Assembly (NCBI RefSeq): GCF_016756615.1
Contig: NZ_AP023262.1
Location: 3,907,501-3,971,500 of the forward strand
Length of the DNA: 64,000 bases
Reading direction: 5' to 3'
Source: Mesorhizobium sp. L-8-3
Lineage (GTDB): Bacteria > Pseudomonadota > Alphaproteobacteria > Rhizobiales > Rhizobiaceae
In this document: positions 24,911-33,078 of the stretch, piece by piece
Layout of the letters: the number at the start of each line of letters is the position of its first letter
How positions within the stretch are numbered: the stretch's first letter is position 1
Translations under genes and position numbers: made by a program
The notes under the pieces: generated by a model
The model's input: the letters and a program-made list of their open reading frames with translations, nothing else
What the model was told of the DNA's origin: nothing
The model's database searches: none

Positions 24911-25579
24911 CTACCGACCGAGCAGGTTTTTCGCCACGGTCTGCAGATGCGCCAGCATGGCCTGGCGCGCGCCTTCGGGATCGCGGCCGAAGAGGGCGTC
25001 CAGGACGGCCTGGTGCTCGCGGCAATAGGTCTGTCGACGCTCCTCGGAATAGGAACGCTTCTTCATCTCGAACCAGGGCGACTGGTTGCGCAGGATGCGC
25101 ATGACATTGTGGATCTCCTTCAGGAACTCGTTGCGGGAACAGGCGAAGATCCTGTGGTGAAACTCCGCATCCCACTGCTCGAAGATCGGCATGTCGTCCG
25201 CCTCGATCGCGGCGCGATGCGCTTCGCGCACGGCATTGAGCTCGCCGGCGCTGGCATTGGTGGCGGCAAAGGAGGCCGCGGCGGGCTCGAGGAGCTGGCG
25301 GATCTCCATCATGTCGGCCGGGCTCGTCCCTTCCATCCGCATCACGGCCGCTGCGAGGCTGTCGCTATTGGCGGCCGCCAGAAAGGTGCCGCGGCCGACA
25401 TGGCGCACCACGGTGCCGTCCTCTTCCAGCATGCCGACGGCGCGTCGGACCGTGTTTCGCGCCACGCCGAACTCACCGGCGAGATCGCGTTCGGGGGGCA
25501 TCCGGCCATTTTCCCACTCGCCGGCGGCGATGCGCCTCTTGAGGGCGGCGGCGATGTCGTTGGCGACGAGCCTGGGCAC
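24911..25579 (-). CDS. GntR-family (FadR/FCD) transcriptional regulator
   Basis: The protein has an N-terminal winged helix with MPPERDLAGEFGVARNTVRR (about residues 25-44) and VGRGTFLA. An all-helical FCD domain follows, with the metal-binding His/Asp pattern in EQWDAEFHHRIFACSRNEF and a later EHQAVLDAL. GTG 25579 is chosen because AAAGG stands eight bases upstream, giving 222 residues, normal for the subfamily; another GTG at 25588 and a TTG at 25687 are longer alternatives. It is divergent from the FAH-hydrolase operon and probably represses it. The spacer holds a FadR-type palindrome. Confidence 0.85.
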   Translation of the reverse strand: MPRLVANDIAAALKRRIAAGEWENGRMPPERDLAGEFGVARNTVRRAVGMLEEDGTVVRHVGRGTFLAAANSDSLAAAVMRMEGTSPADMMEIRQLLEPAAASFAATNASAGELNAVREAHRAAIEADDMPIFEQWDAEFHHRIFACSRNEFLKEIHNVMRILRNQSPWFEMKKRSYSEERRQTYCREHQAVLDALFGRDPEGARQAMLAHLQTVAKNLLGR

Positions 25580-25706
25580 GCTCTGCACCTTTATCTGATC
25601 CGATATTGAGCCATCTATAGCCGCCCGGCCGAGTTTGGTCCATCTCCATATCGAGGACGGGAGTCCTGTAAACTCGGTGCCCTGCAACGAAACGGCCTCG
25701 GAAAAT

Positions 25707-25717
25707 TGGTCGGACCA
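25707..25717. promoter_or_regulatory. FadR-subfamily operator candidate
   Basis: TGGTCGGACCA is a perfect inverted repeat that satisfies the FadR-subfamily consensus TNGTNNNACNA. It lies between the divergent GntR gene and the FAH gene. Binding by the adjacent regulator is inferred. Confidence 0.6.
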
Positions 25718-25775
25718 GCAAAGAAACCGCTTGCGAGATAAACCAATCGCCGCTAGCTTGCTTCAAAAGAAGCCG

Positions 25776-25797
25776 AAATTGGTTCAAAATTGGTTCA
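25776..25797. repeat. Tandem 11-bp direct repeat AAATTGGTTCA x2
   Basis: Two adjacent copies of AAATTGGTTCA lie 12 bp before the FAH-gene ATG, with an inverted AACCAAT at 25741-25747 and another ATTGGT at 25705-25710. The repeated ATTGGT core suggests a multi-site operator or activator region at the operon promoter. Confidence 0.5.
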
Positions 25798-25809
25798 GGG
25801 AGAGCGTGA

Positions 25810-26688
25810 ATGAGGGTGGCGACCTTTTCGATTGCGGGCGAGCGCCGCGTCGGCCTCGTCGATCTGGAAAGTCGGACCGTCGCGCCTTTCGATCTCCCGG
25901 TGGAGAGCGCCGCTTCCGGCGTGCTTGCCTTGATCGATCGCAACGGTGCGGGCCTGCCGCCCACCCTGTCGCCCGTGCCGCTGGACCGCGTCGAACTCGA
26001 GGCTCCGGTGCCGCGACCCCGGCGCAACATCTTCTGCGTGGGCAAGAACTACCATGAGCACGCGCATGAATTCGCGCGCAGCGGTTTCGATTCCAGCGCC
26101 GGCGCGGGCGCCGTGCCGAAGCACCCGATCATCTTCTCGAAAGTACCCGAAACCGTGGTGCCGACCGGTGCGGCCGTGCTGATGGACGCATCGGTTTCCA
26201 CGGCGATCGACTACGAGGCCGAGCTCGCCGTCATCATCGGCAAGGAGGGGCGGGGCATCGCCCCGGAAAATGCCTTCGAGCATGTCTGGGGCTATACCAT
26301 CGTCAACGACGTGACCGCGCGTGATCTCCAGGGCCGCTACAGCCAGTGGCTGATCGGCAAATCGCAGGACACGTTCTGTCCGATGGGCCCATGGGCGGTG
26401 ACCAGGGACGAATTCGACCTGGAGAGCGCCGCGATCCGCTGCTTCGTCAATGACGACCTCAGGCAGGATTCCAGGATATCGTTGCTCATTTTCGACATTC
26501 CGACCATCATCGCGACGCTCTCGCAGGGCATTACGCTGAAGCCGGGTGACATCATCGCGACCGGTACGCCGGTCGGCGTTGGCATCGGTTTCGATCCGCC
26601 CAAATATCTGAAGGCCGGCGACGTGGTGCGGGTCGAGATCGACGGCATCGGTGCGCTGGAGAACCGTTTCGTGGAGCGTGCGCAATGA
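25810..26688 (+). CDS. Fumarylacetoacetate hydrolase (FAH) family protein
   Basis: The 292-residue protein has the FAH C-terminal catalytic fold: IFCVGKNYHEHAHEF near residue 75, DYEAELAVIIGKEGR near 135, NDVTARDLQ near 165, GKSQDTFCPMGPW near 182 and GDIIATGTPVGVG near 245. The family cleaves C-C bonds in beta-diketone-like acids or hydrates/decarboxylates ring-cleavage products. ATG 25810 is preceded by GGGAGA. Its stop overlaps the next gene by four bases. As first gene of the GntR-controlled operon, it likely acts late in breakdown of the imported compound. Confidence 0.87.
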   Translation: MRVATFSIAGERRVGLVDLESRTVAPFDLPVESAASGVLALIDRNGAGLPPTLSPVPLDRVELEAPVPRPRRNIFCVGKNYHEHAHEFARSGFDSSAGAGAVPKHPIIFSKVPETVVPTGAAVLMDASVSTAIDYEAELAVIIGKEGRGIAPENAFEHVWGYTIVNDVTARDLQGRYSQWLIGKSQDTFCPMGPWAVTRDEFDLESAAIRCFVNDDLRQDSRISLLIFDIPTIIATLSQGITLKPGDIIATGTPVGVGIGFDPPKYLKAGDVVRVEIDGIGALENRFVERAQ

Positions 26689-27470
26689 CCGCCGTCACGG
26701 TCGGCCAGGTCGTCGCCGAAGTCAGCGGGGAAGGCTTTCCCGTGGTGATGATCCACGGCCTGGGCGGCACGATGAACATGTTCCAGCCTCAGCTTGCCGT
26801 GCTCGGCGGCTATCGCGTGGTGCGCCTCGACCTTCCGGGAGCAGGCCGATCGCCGCGGCCGCTCGATGCCGTGACGCTGGAGACGCTCAGCGATGCCGTG
26901 ATCCGCGCGATGCATGGGCTCGGCGTTGCCCGCGCCCATTTCATCGGTCATTCCATGGGAACGATGGTGTGCCAGCGCATCGCCGTGGGTGAACCGGGGC
27001 TGGTGGCGTCGCTGTCACTCTTCGGGGCCCTCGCCGAGCCGGCGGCTCCGACGCGCGAGGCCCTGCTCAACAGGGCAAGGCTCGCCCGTTCCGGCGGCAT
27101 CGCCGACATAGCCGACCAGATCGTGGCCGGCGCGCTTTCGGCCCATACACGCGAGACGGCCCCGGCGGCGGTCGCCTTCGTGCGGGAATCGATCACCCGC
27201 CAGGATCCGGAGGCCTATGCGCGCCATTGCGAGGCGCTGTCAAAGGCCGAGGCCGTCGATATCAGCCGCATCGCGGCGCCGGCGATGCTGGTCACCGGCG
27301 ACGCCGACATGGTCAATCCGGCAAGCGTCGCCCAGGCGCTTGCCGACAGGATCAAGGGAGCCGTATTCTCCTCGATCGACCGCTGCGGCCACTGGGCGAC
27401 GATAGAGAACCCGCAGGCAAGCAATCGAAAGCTGGCGGAGTTCCTCAGAGAGGTCGATCGGCGAGGATAG
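26685..27470 (+). CDS. Alpha/beta hydrolase, enol-lactonase-like
   Basis: The 261-residue hydrolase has the oxyanion-hole HGLGGTMNMF, nucleophile elbow GHSMG (Ser near residue 88), acid in TGDADMV near 205 and catalytic His in CGHWATIE near 234. The arrangement resembles 3-oxoadipate enol-lactonases and related C-C or ester hydrolases. It overlaps the FAH gene by four bases and probably acts in the same pathway. The substrate cannot be read from the sequence. Confidence 0.85.
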   Translation: MTAVTVGQVVAEVSGEGFPVVMIHGLGGTMNMFQPQLAVLGGYRVVRLDLPGAGRSPRPLDAVTLETLSDAVIRAMHGLGVARAHFIGHSMGTMVCQRIAVGEPGLVASLSLFGALAEPAAPTREALLNRARLARSGGIADIADQIVAGALSAHTRETAPAAVAFVRESITRQDPEAYARHCEALSKAEAVDISRIAAPAMLVTGDADMVNPASVAQALADRIKGAVFSSIDRCGHWATIENPQASNRKLAEFLREVDRRG

Positions 27471-27546
27471 GATTAGGCCGCGATCGATGGAGGTCGATCC
27501 CGGTCGGGGCGGCGGGAGAACGCCCTAGCCACTACGGGAGGTAGAG

Positions 27547-28884
27547 ATGGCGGACGATATCTGGGGCGGCGGCTGGAACGGCAACGGCGGCGGCAACATA
27601 CTCTTCACGAATGTGCGCGTGCTCGACGCGACCGGCGACTATCCCTATACGGGCGAGGTGCTGGTCCAGGGCAACCGGATCAAGCAGATCACACGCGGCT
27701 CGTCGCGCTTCGGCGGCTCGACCGGGTCGACGTCGGGCGGGGCGACCGTCATCGACGGCATGGGCGCCACGCTGATGCCCGGCATGATCGACGCCCATCT
27801 CCATCTCTCCTGGAACAATGCGCCTGGCATCGACCCGATCCAGATGATGGAGCTCGAGGAGCACATGCTGGTGACCATGGAGATGGCCAAGCTGGTGCTG
27901 GATGCGGGCTTCACCGCGGGCCGAGGGGCCGCCGCCGCCAAGCCGCGACTCGACGTCGTTGCCAAGAAGTTCATCAACCAGGGCCGGTTTCCCGGGCCCC
28001 GCTATCTGGCGGCCGGGCCGGAGATCACGACGGTTGGCGGCCTCGGCGACGCCGCGCCCTCGCATATCCCGCATGAGGGGTTGAACCTCGGGCTCGTCGT
28101 GTCGGGACCCGAGGAGATCCGGCGCACCGTGCGCCAGCTCATCAAATACGGCGTCGATTCCATCAAGCTCAATCTGTCGGGCGAGGCGCTCACCGGCATG
28201 GGCGCGGAAGAGACGCCGATGTCGGAGGAGGAGGTCGCGATGGCCGCCCAGGAGGCGCGCTGCCGCAACAAGGTGCTGTCGGCCCATGCCCGTTCGTCGG
28301 GTTCGGTCAAGCAGTGCATCCGCCACGGCATCCAGAACATCTACCATGCTTCCTTCGCTGACGAGGAGGCGCTCGACATGCTCGAAGCCGCGAAGGACAG
28401 GCATTTCGTGGCACCCGGCATCGCTTGGCTCATCAACACGGCGCGCTATGCGGAGCCGTGGGGCATCAAGCCCGGTTCGGCGGTGGCTCTCGAATATGAG
28501 CGCGAGCTCGAAATGTGCATCGATACGATGAAGAAGATGCACCGCCGCGGCATCCGCATCTGCATCGGCGGAGACTACGGCTTCGCCTGGACGCCGCAGG
28601 GCACCAACGCCAAGGATATCCAGACCTTCGTCGAGATGCTCGGTTTCTCGCCGATGGAGGCGATCCAGGCGGCGACCAAAAATGGCGGCCAGATCATGGG
28701 CATGGCCGACGAGCTCGGCCTGGTCAAGGAAGGCTATCTGGCCGACCTGCTGCTCGTCGACGGCGATCCGATCGCCGACGTGCGTATCCTGCAAGACAAA
28801 AACCGCATCCTGGCCATCATGAAGGACGGCAAGTTCCACAAGGCGCCGCGCATGAACGAGCAGCGCCGCAGGCTGACCGCATGA
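27547..28884 (+). CDS. Amidohydrolase, imidazolonepropionase/prolidase-like
   Basis: The 445-residue metal-dependent hydrolase has DAHLHLSW (about residues 82-89), a Lys in DSIKLNLSG near 203 that may be carboxylated to bridge two metals, SAHARS near 243, IYHASFAD near 264 and GGDYGFAW near 340. A Gly-rich N-terminal stretch precedes the first beta strand. It starts behind GGGAGGTAGAG and overlaps the following permease by four bases. It probably opens a cyclic amide or peptide-like bond in a compound brought in by the downstream ABC system; the substrate is unknown. Confidence 0.85.
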   Translation: MADDIWGGGWNGNGGGNILFTNVRVLDATGDYPYTGEVLVQGNRIKQITRGSSRFGGSTGSTSGGATVIDGMGATLMPGMIDAHLHLSWNNAPGIDPIQMMELEEHMLVTMEMAKLVLDAGFTAGRGAAAAKPRLDVVAKKFINQGRFPGPRYLAAGPEITTVGGLGDAAPSHIPHEGLNLGLVVSGPEEIRRTVRQLIKYGVDSIKLNLSGEALTGMGAEETPMSEEEVAMAAQEARCRNKVLSAHARSSGSVKQCIRHGIQNIYHASFADEEALDMLEAAKDRHFVAPGIAWLINTARYAEPWGIKPGSAVALEYERELEMCIDTMKKMHRRGIRICIGGDYGFAWTPQGTNAKDIQTFVEMLGFSPMEAIQAATKNGGQIMGMADELGLVKEGYLADLLLVDGDPIADVRILQDKNRILAIMKDGKFHKAPRMNEQRRRLTA

Positions 28885-29933
28885 GCCTTCTGGATCGGCC
28901 AGGCGCGACAGCCGACCTGTCAGGCGGCGGCATGACGAGACGGCAGGCCTGGGGCCTGTTCTGGCTGGTCGTGGCCGCGCTGGTGGCATGGCTGTTCTTC
29001 GCAGCCTGGCCCGACTGGCTGAACGCCGTGCTGATCTCGAAGAAGGCCTTCGTCAGCGCCGTGTTCAACGGCATCACGCTCGCCGGCCTCTATTTCCTGG
29101 TGGCGAGCGGCTTCACCCTGGTGTTCGGCCTGATGCGCAATGTGAACCTCGCCCACGGCTCGCTCTATCTGCTGGGCGCCTATATCGGCTACGAGGTCGC
29201 GACGCGCACCGGTTATTGGCTGCTCGGCGTCGCCGCGGGCTTCGTCGTGCTGGCGCTGATCGGCCTCGTCATGCAGATCCTCGTATTCCGCAGGCTTGAG
29301 GGCGATGATCTTCGCCAGACGCTGGTGACGATCGGCATCTCGATCGTCGCGGCCGACCTGATGCTGGCGGTGTGGACCGGCACGACCTACCAGATCGTCA
29401 CGCCGCCTTGGCTCGACGGCGCCGTCACCATGCCGATCGTGACGGCGGTGAAATCGAGCGGCGAGGCGGTGTTCATGCGCTACCCGTTCTACAGGCTGGT
29501 CGTGCTCGGGGTCGCCATCGTCATCGGGGTCGGCCTCTGGCTCATGCTCAACCGGACGCGGGTCGGCATGATGATCCGCGCCGGCGTAGACGATCGGGCC
29601 ATGCTGTCCGCCTCGGGCGTCAACGTGCATGCCGTCTTCGCCATCGTCTTCGCGATAGGAGCGGGGCTCGCGGGCTTTGCCGGCGTAGTCGGCGGCTCGG
29701 CGCTTTCGGTCGCGCCCGGCGAGGACGTGCGCTATCTTCTCGCCTCGCTGGTCGTGGTGATCGTGGGAGGCATGGGCTCGATCACCGGCGCCGCCATCGG
29801 CGCCCTGCTGATCGGCCTCGCCGAGCAGATCGGTCTTGTCTATTTCCCGACCTACGGCATCGTGCTCACCTTCGTCATCATGGTGGTGGTGCTGGCGCTG
29901 CGTCCGCAAGGCATCATGGGGAAAGCGCGATGA
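28881..29933 (+). CDS. Branched-chain-type ABC transporter permease (LivH-like)
   Basis: The 350-residue polytopic protein has an N-terminal helix at about residues 22-45, the LivH segment FVASGFTLVFGLMRNVNLAHGS-type (here LVFGLMRNVNLAHG near 90) and about eight helices, with GGMGSITGAAIGALLIG near 295. It overlaps the amidohydrolase stop and the LivM-like start, each by four bases. The substrate class of such importers ranges from amino acids to aromatic acids and amides, so the name LivH gives only the family. Confidence 0.9.
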   Translation: MSLLDRPGATADLSGGGMTRRQAWGLFWLVVAALVAWLFFAAWPDWLNAVLISKKAFVSAVFNGITLAGLYFLVASGFTLVFGLMRNVNLAHGSLYLLGAYIGYEVATRTGYWLLGVAAGFVVLALIGLVMQILVFRRLEGDDLRQTLVTIGISIVAADLMLAVWTGTTYQIVTPPWLDGAVTMPIVTAVKSSGEAVFMRYPFYRLVVLGVAIVIGVGLWLMLNRTRVGMMIRAGVDDRAMLSASGVNVHAVFAIVFAIGAGLAGFAGVVGGSALSVAPGEDVRYLLASLVVVIVGGMGSITGAAIGALLIGLAEQIGLVYFPTYGIVLTFVIMVVVLALRPQGIMGKAR

Positions 29934-30958
29934 GCGTTCTGGTGACCAGCGACAGCCCGCGTGCGACCGTCACCTTCGTCGACCGCATCGGCGCGGGCAA
30001 TGTCGTGCTCCTCGCGCTTCTGGCGCTCTATCCGGCGGTGGCATCCGACTTCTTCCTGACGCAGATCGGGGCCTATTCGCTGATCCTGGGCATGATCGCG
30101 CTGTCGCTGGTGATGCTCGCCGGCTATGGCGGCATGGTCAGTCTGGCGCAGATCTCGGTGGCCGGGGTCGCCGGCTATGCGGTCGCCATCCTTGGCCTCA
30201 ACAACTCGGGCGTGCACGGCTTCGGCTGGCCGTTCTGGATCGTCGTTCCCTTCGCGACGCTGCTGGCGGGTATCGCCTCGGCGCTGATCGGGGTGATCTC
30301 GAACCGGACCGAAGGCATCTATACGATCATGATCACGCTGGCGATCGCCACCGCCTTCTTCTATTTCACCAACCAGAACTATTCCCTGTTCAACGGCTTT
30401 CCCGGCTACGCCGGCATCCGCGCGCCGGAGTTCTGGGGCGTCTATTGGCGCAACCCGCTGCCCTTCTACTATCTGTGCCTCGGCGTCTCGGCGCTTACCT
30501 ATGCGGCGGTGCTCTACGGCTCGCGGTCCACCTTCGGCCTGACGCTGCAGGCGCTGCGCGACAATCCCCGCCGCATGCGCGCCATCGGTTTCAACGTCAC
30601 CGCGCACAAGGTCGTCGCCTATTTCTATGCCGGCATCATCGCCGGCCTCGCCGGCGTGCTGCTCGTCTGGTTCAACGGACGCATCTCGCCGGGCACCATC
30701 AATGTCGCCGCCGCCATCAATGTCCTGATCATCGCCGTCATCGGCGGGATGCGCCATCCGGTCGGGCCGTTCCTGGGGGCGCTCGTCGTCGTCCTGATGC
30801 AGACCTTCGCCATCGACATCGTCGGGGCCGAGCGTTTCAACACGCTCATCGGCCTCGTCTTCCTGGCGATCGTCTTCGTCTCGCCGGATGGCCTGCTGGG
30901 ACTGTGGGGGAGGATCAGACCACATCTGGCCCAGGAGTCCTTGCGCCCGAACCCGTGA
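29930..30958 (+). CDS. Branched-chain-type ABC transporter permease (LivM-like)
   Basis: The 342-residue membrane protein has the LivM-type pattern: AGYGGMVSLAQISVAGVAGY near residue 60, a conserved cytoplasmic loop GLTLQALRDNPRRMRAIGFN near 195 and roughly nine or ten hydrophobic helices. It overlaps the LivH-like gene by four bases and precedes the substrate-binding protein gene by 61 bp. Together these genes encode a complete importer. Confidence 0.9.
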   Translation: MSVLVTSDSPRATVTFVDRIGAGNVVLLALLALYPAVASDFFLTQIGAYSLILGMIALSLVMLAGYGGMVSLAQISVAGVAGYAVAILGLNNSGVHGFGWPFWIVVPFATLLAGIASALIGVISNRTEGIYTIMITLAIATAFFYFTNQNYSLFNGFPGYAGIRAPEFWGVYWRNPLPFYYLCLGVSALTYAAVLYGSRSTFGLTLQALRDNPRRMRAIGFNVTAHKVVAYFYAGIIAGLAGVLLVWFNGRISPGTINVAAAINVLIIAVIGGMRHPVGPFLGALVVVLMQTFAIDIVGAERFNTLIGLVFLAIVFVSPDGLLGLWGRIRPHLAQESLRPNP

Positions 30959-31019
30959 GGAGAGGGCGGCTGAAACAACCGATCCAGGAAACAAGGCCAG
31001 GAAAACAAGGGAGGTATCA

Positions 31020-32267
31020 ATGAGGATCCACAGGCGTACATTGCTGGCATTGGCGCTGGCGAGCGGGCTCACCGCGCCGTCGCAGGCGCTCGCGCAGGAC
31101 GACACCATCAAGATTGGTGTGCTGGCGACATTCGAGGGCCCCTTCACCGTGCTGGGCGAGGACAGCATGCGCGGCGCCATGACCGCGATCGACGAGGTTG
31201 GCGGCACCGTCGCCGGCAAGAAGATCGAAGTGGTCAAGGGCTCGTCGGATGCCTCGCCCGACAGCGCGGTGCGCGCCGCGCGCAAGCTGGTCGAGCAGGA
31301 CGGCGTGAAGGTGCTCGTCGGACCGCTCTCCGGAGACGAAGGCATCGCCGTCAAGGACTATGCCAAGACCCAGCCGGGCGTGGCCTTCATTAACGGCACC
31401 TCGGCCGCCCAGGACACGACGTTGCGCGATCCGGCGCCGAACTTCTTCCGCTTCTCGACCGACGGCGCGCAATGGATGGCGGGCCTCGGCACCTATGCCT
31501 TCAACGAGAAGGGCTACAAGAAGGTGGCGACGGTCGCCGAAGACTATTCCTTCCCCTATACGCAGGTGTTCGGCTTCATGGCCGAGTTCTGCAAGGCCGG
31601 CGGCACGGTGCCGTCGAAATCCTGGGTGCCGATCGGCAACAAGGACTATTCCTCCGTCATTGCCGCGATACCCGACGACGTCGACGCGATCTATGTGGCG
31701 CTCGGCGGCGCCGACGGCGTCAATTTCCTGACCCAGTACCAGCAGGCCGGCGGCACCGCGCCCTTGATCGGCGGCTCGATCACCGTCGACCAGACGGTGC
31801 TCACCTCGAAGGGCAAGATCCGCGAGGTGGTCGTCGGCACGCCGTCGGCCGGCCCGATCGCCGACACCAACGACACGCCGGAATGGAAGGCCTTCGTCGA
31901 GGCCTACAAGAAGCAGGCCGACGCCTTCCCGTCGCCGTCGCTCTTCGCCCATGGCTACTATGTCAACATGAAGGCGACGCTGCTCGGCCTGGAGGAGGTC
32001 AAGGCCGATCTGTCCGACGATGGAGCCAAGCTTAGGGAGGCGCTGTCCAAGCTCTCCTTCGACACGCCGACCGGCAAGGTGTCGCTCGATAAGAACCGGC
32101 AGGCGATCGCCGACATCTATCTGACCGAAGTGTCGGAGGGCTCCGACGGCAACCTCTACAACAAGCTGGTCAAGGTGGTGCCGCAGGTCAACCAGACGCT
32201 CGGCATCGCCGAGGACGAGTTCCTGAAGCTCGGCGTCGTCGGGCGCGATAACCCGTCCTGCCCGTAA
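31020..32267 (+). CDS. Periplasmic substrate-binding protein of branched-chain type
   Basis: The 415-residue protein has a Sec signal (MRIHRRTLLALALASG, cleavage near ALAQ). A type I periplasmic binding fold starts IKIGVLATFEGPFTVLGEDS, with VLVGPLSGDEGIA and AQDTTLRDPAPNFFRF. ATG 31020 has GGGAGG seven bases upstream. It is the ligand sensor of the adjacent ABC importer. Ligands of this family range from amino acids to aromatic acids; no specificity can be assigned here. Confidence 0.9.
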   Translation: MRIHRRTLLALALASGLTAPSQALAQDDTIKIGVLATFEGPFTVLGEDSMRGAMTAIDEVGGTVAGKKIEVVKGSSDASPDSAVRAARKLVEQDGVKVLVGPLSGDEGIAVKDYAKTQPGVAFINGTSAAQDTTLRDPAPNFFRFSTDGAQWMAGLGTYAFNEKGYKKVATVAEDYSFPYTQVFGFMAEFCKAGGTVPSKSWVPIGNKDYSSVIAAIPDDVDAIYVALGGADGVNFLTQYQQAGGTAPLIGGSITVDQTVLTSKGKIREVVVGTPSAGPIADTNDTPEWKAFVEAYKKQADAFPSPSLFAHGYYVNMKATLLGLEEVKADLSDDGAKLREALSKLSFDTPTGKVSLDKNRQAIADIYLTEVSEGSDGNLYNKLVKVVPQVNQTLGIAEDEFLKLGVVGRDNPSCP

Positions 32268-32292
32268 GAAGCGTCGCCTGGAGGGTGGCACC

Positions 32293-33078
32293 GTGACCGA
32301 CAATGCCGTCGCATCCCGCCTGCAAGGCACCGGCGCCCATGCGCTGGAGCTCGACGGCGTCGCGCGGCATTTCGGCGCCCTGGTGGCGCTCTCCGGCATC
32401 GACATGAGGATCGCGGCCGGCGAGCGGCGCGCGGTCCTCGGTTCGAACGGCGCCGGCAAGACGACGCTGTTCAACGCCATCACGGGCGACTTCCTGCCGA
32501 CGGCGGGGCGCATCCGCTTCTTCGGCGAGGACATCACCGACCTCCCGCCACATGAGCGCATCCGGCGCGGGTTGCGCCGGACCTACCAGATCTCGCAGCT
32601 CTTCAACGGGCTGAGCGTCCTGGACAGTGTCTTCCTCGCCTGCCGCGGCGTGTCGCGGCGGCGTTTCTCGCTGCTGCGGCCGAACGCGGCCGACGTCAAC
32701 ATGGTCCAGGCGGAATCGATCCTGGGCGCAGTCCATCTCGACGGCGACCGCGATACGCCGGTCGCTACGCTCAGCCACGGCCAGCAGCGCCAGCTCGAGA
32801 TCGCTCTGGCGCTCGCCGGCGCGCCGCGCTTCATCCTCTTCGACGAGCCGGCCGCCGGTCTCTCGCCGACCGAGCGGCGCGACCTCGTCGCCATTCTGAA
32901 CGCGTTGCCCAGGCATATCGGATACATCATCATCGAGCATGACCTTGATGTCGCGCTGCGGGTCTCCGAATATGTCTCGATGATGCACAACGGGCGGCTC
33001 TTCAAGGAAGGCACGCCGGCTGAGATCGAGGCCGACGCCGAGGTGCAGCAGATCTATCTCGGAGGCAGGCATGGCTGA
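32293..33078 (+). CDS. Branched-chain-type ABC transporter ATPase (LivG-like)
   Basis: The 261-residue ATPase has Walker A GSNGAGKTTLFNAI (about residues 54-67), a LivG-like RRTYQISQLFNGLSV segment, an ABC signature (LSHGQQRQLEIAL) and Walker B FILFDEPAAGLSP near 182. It starts at GTG 32293 behind GGAGGG. The last eight bases overlap the following LivF-Tm-1 gene. It forms a heterodimer with that LivF part by family analogy. Confidence 0.9.
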   Translation: MTDNAVASRLQGTGAHALELDGVARHFGALVALSGIDMRIAAGERRAVLGSNGAGKTTLFNAITGDFLPTAGRIRFFGEDITDLPPHERIRRGLRRTYQISQLFNGLSVLDSVFLACRGVSRRRFSLLRPNAADVNMVQAESILGAVHLDGDRDTPVATLSHGQQRQLEIALALAGAPRFILFDEPAAGLSPTERRDLVAILNALPRHIGYIIIEHDLDVALRVSEYVSMMHNGRLFKEGTPAEIEADAEVQQIYLGGRHG

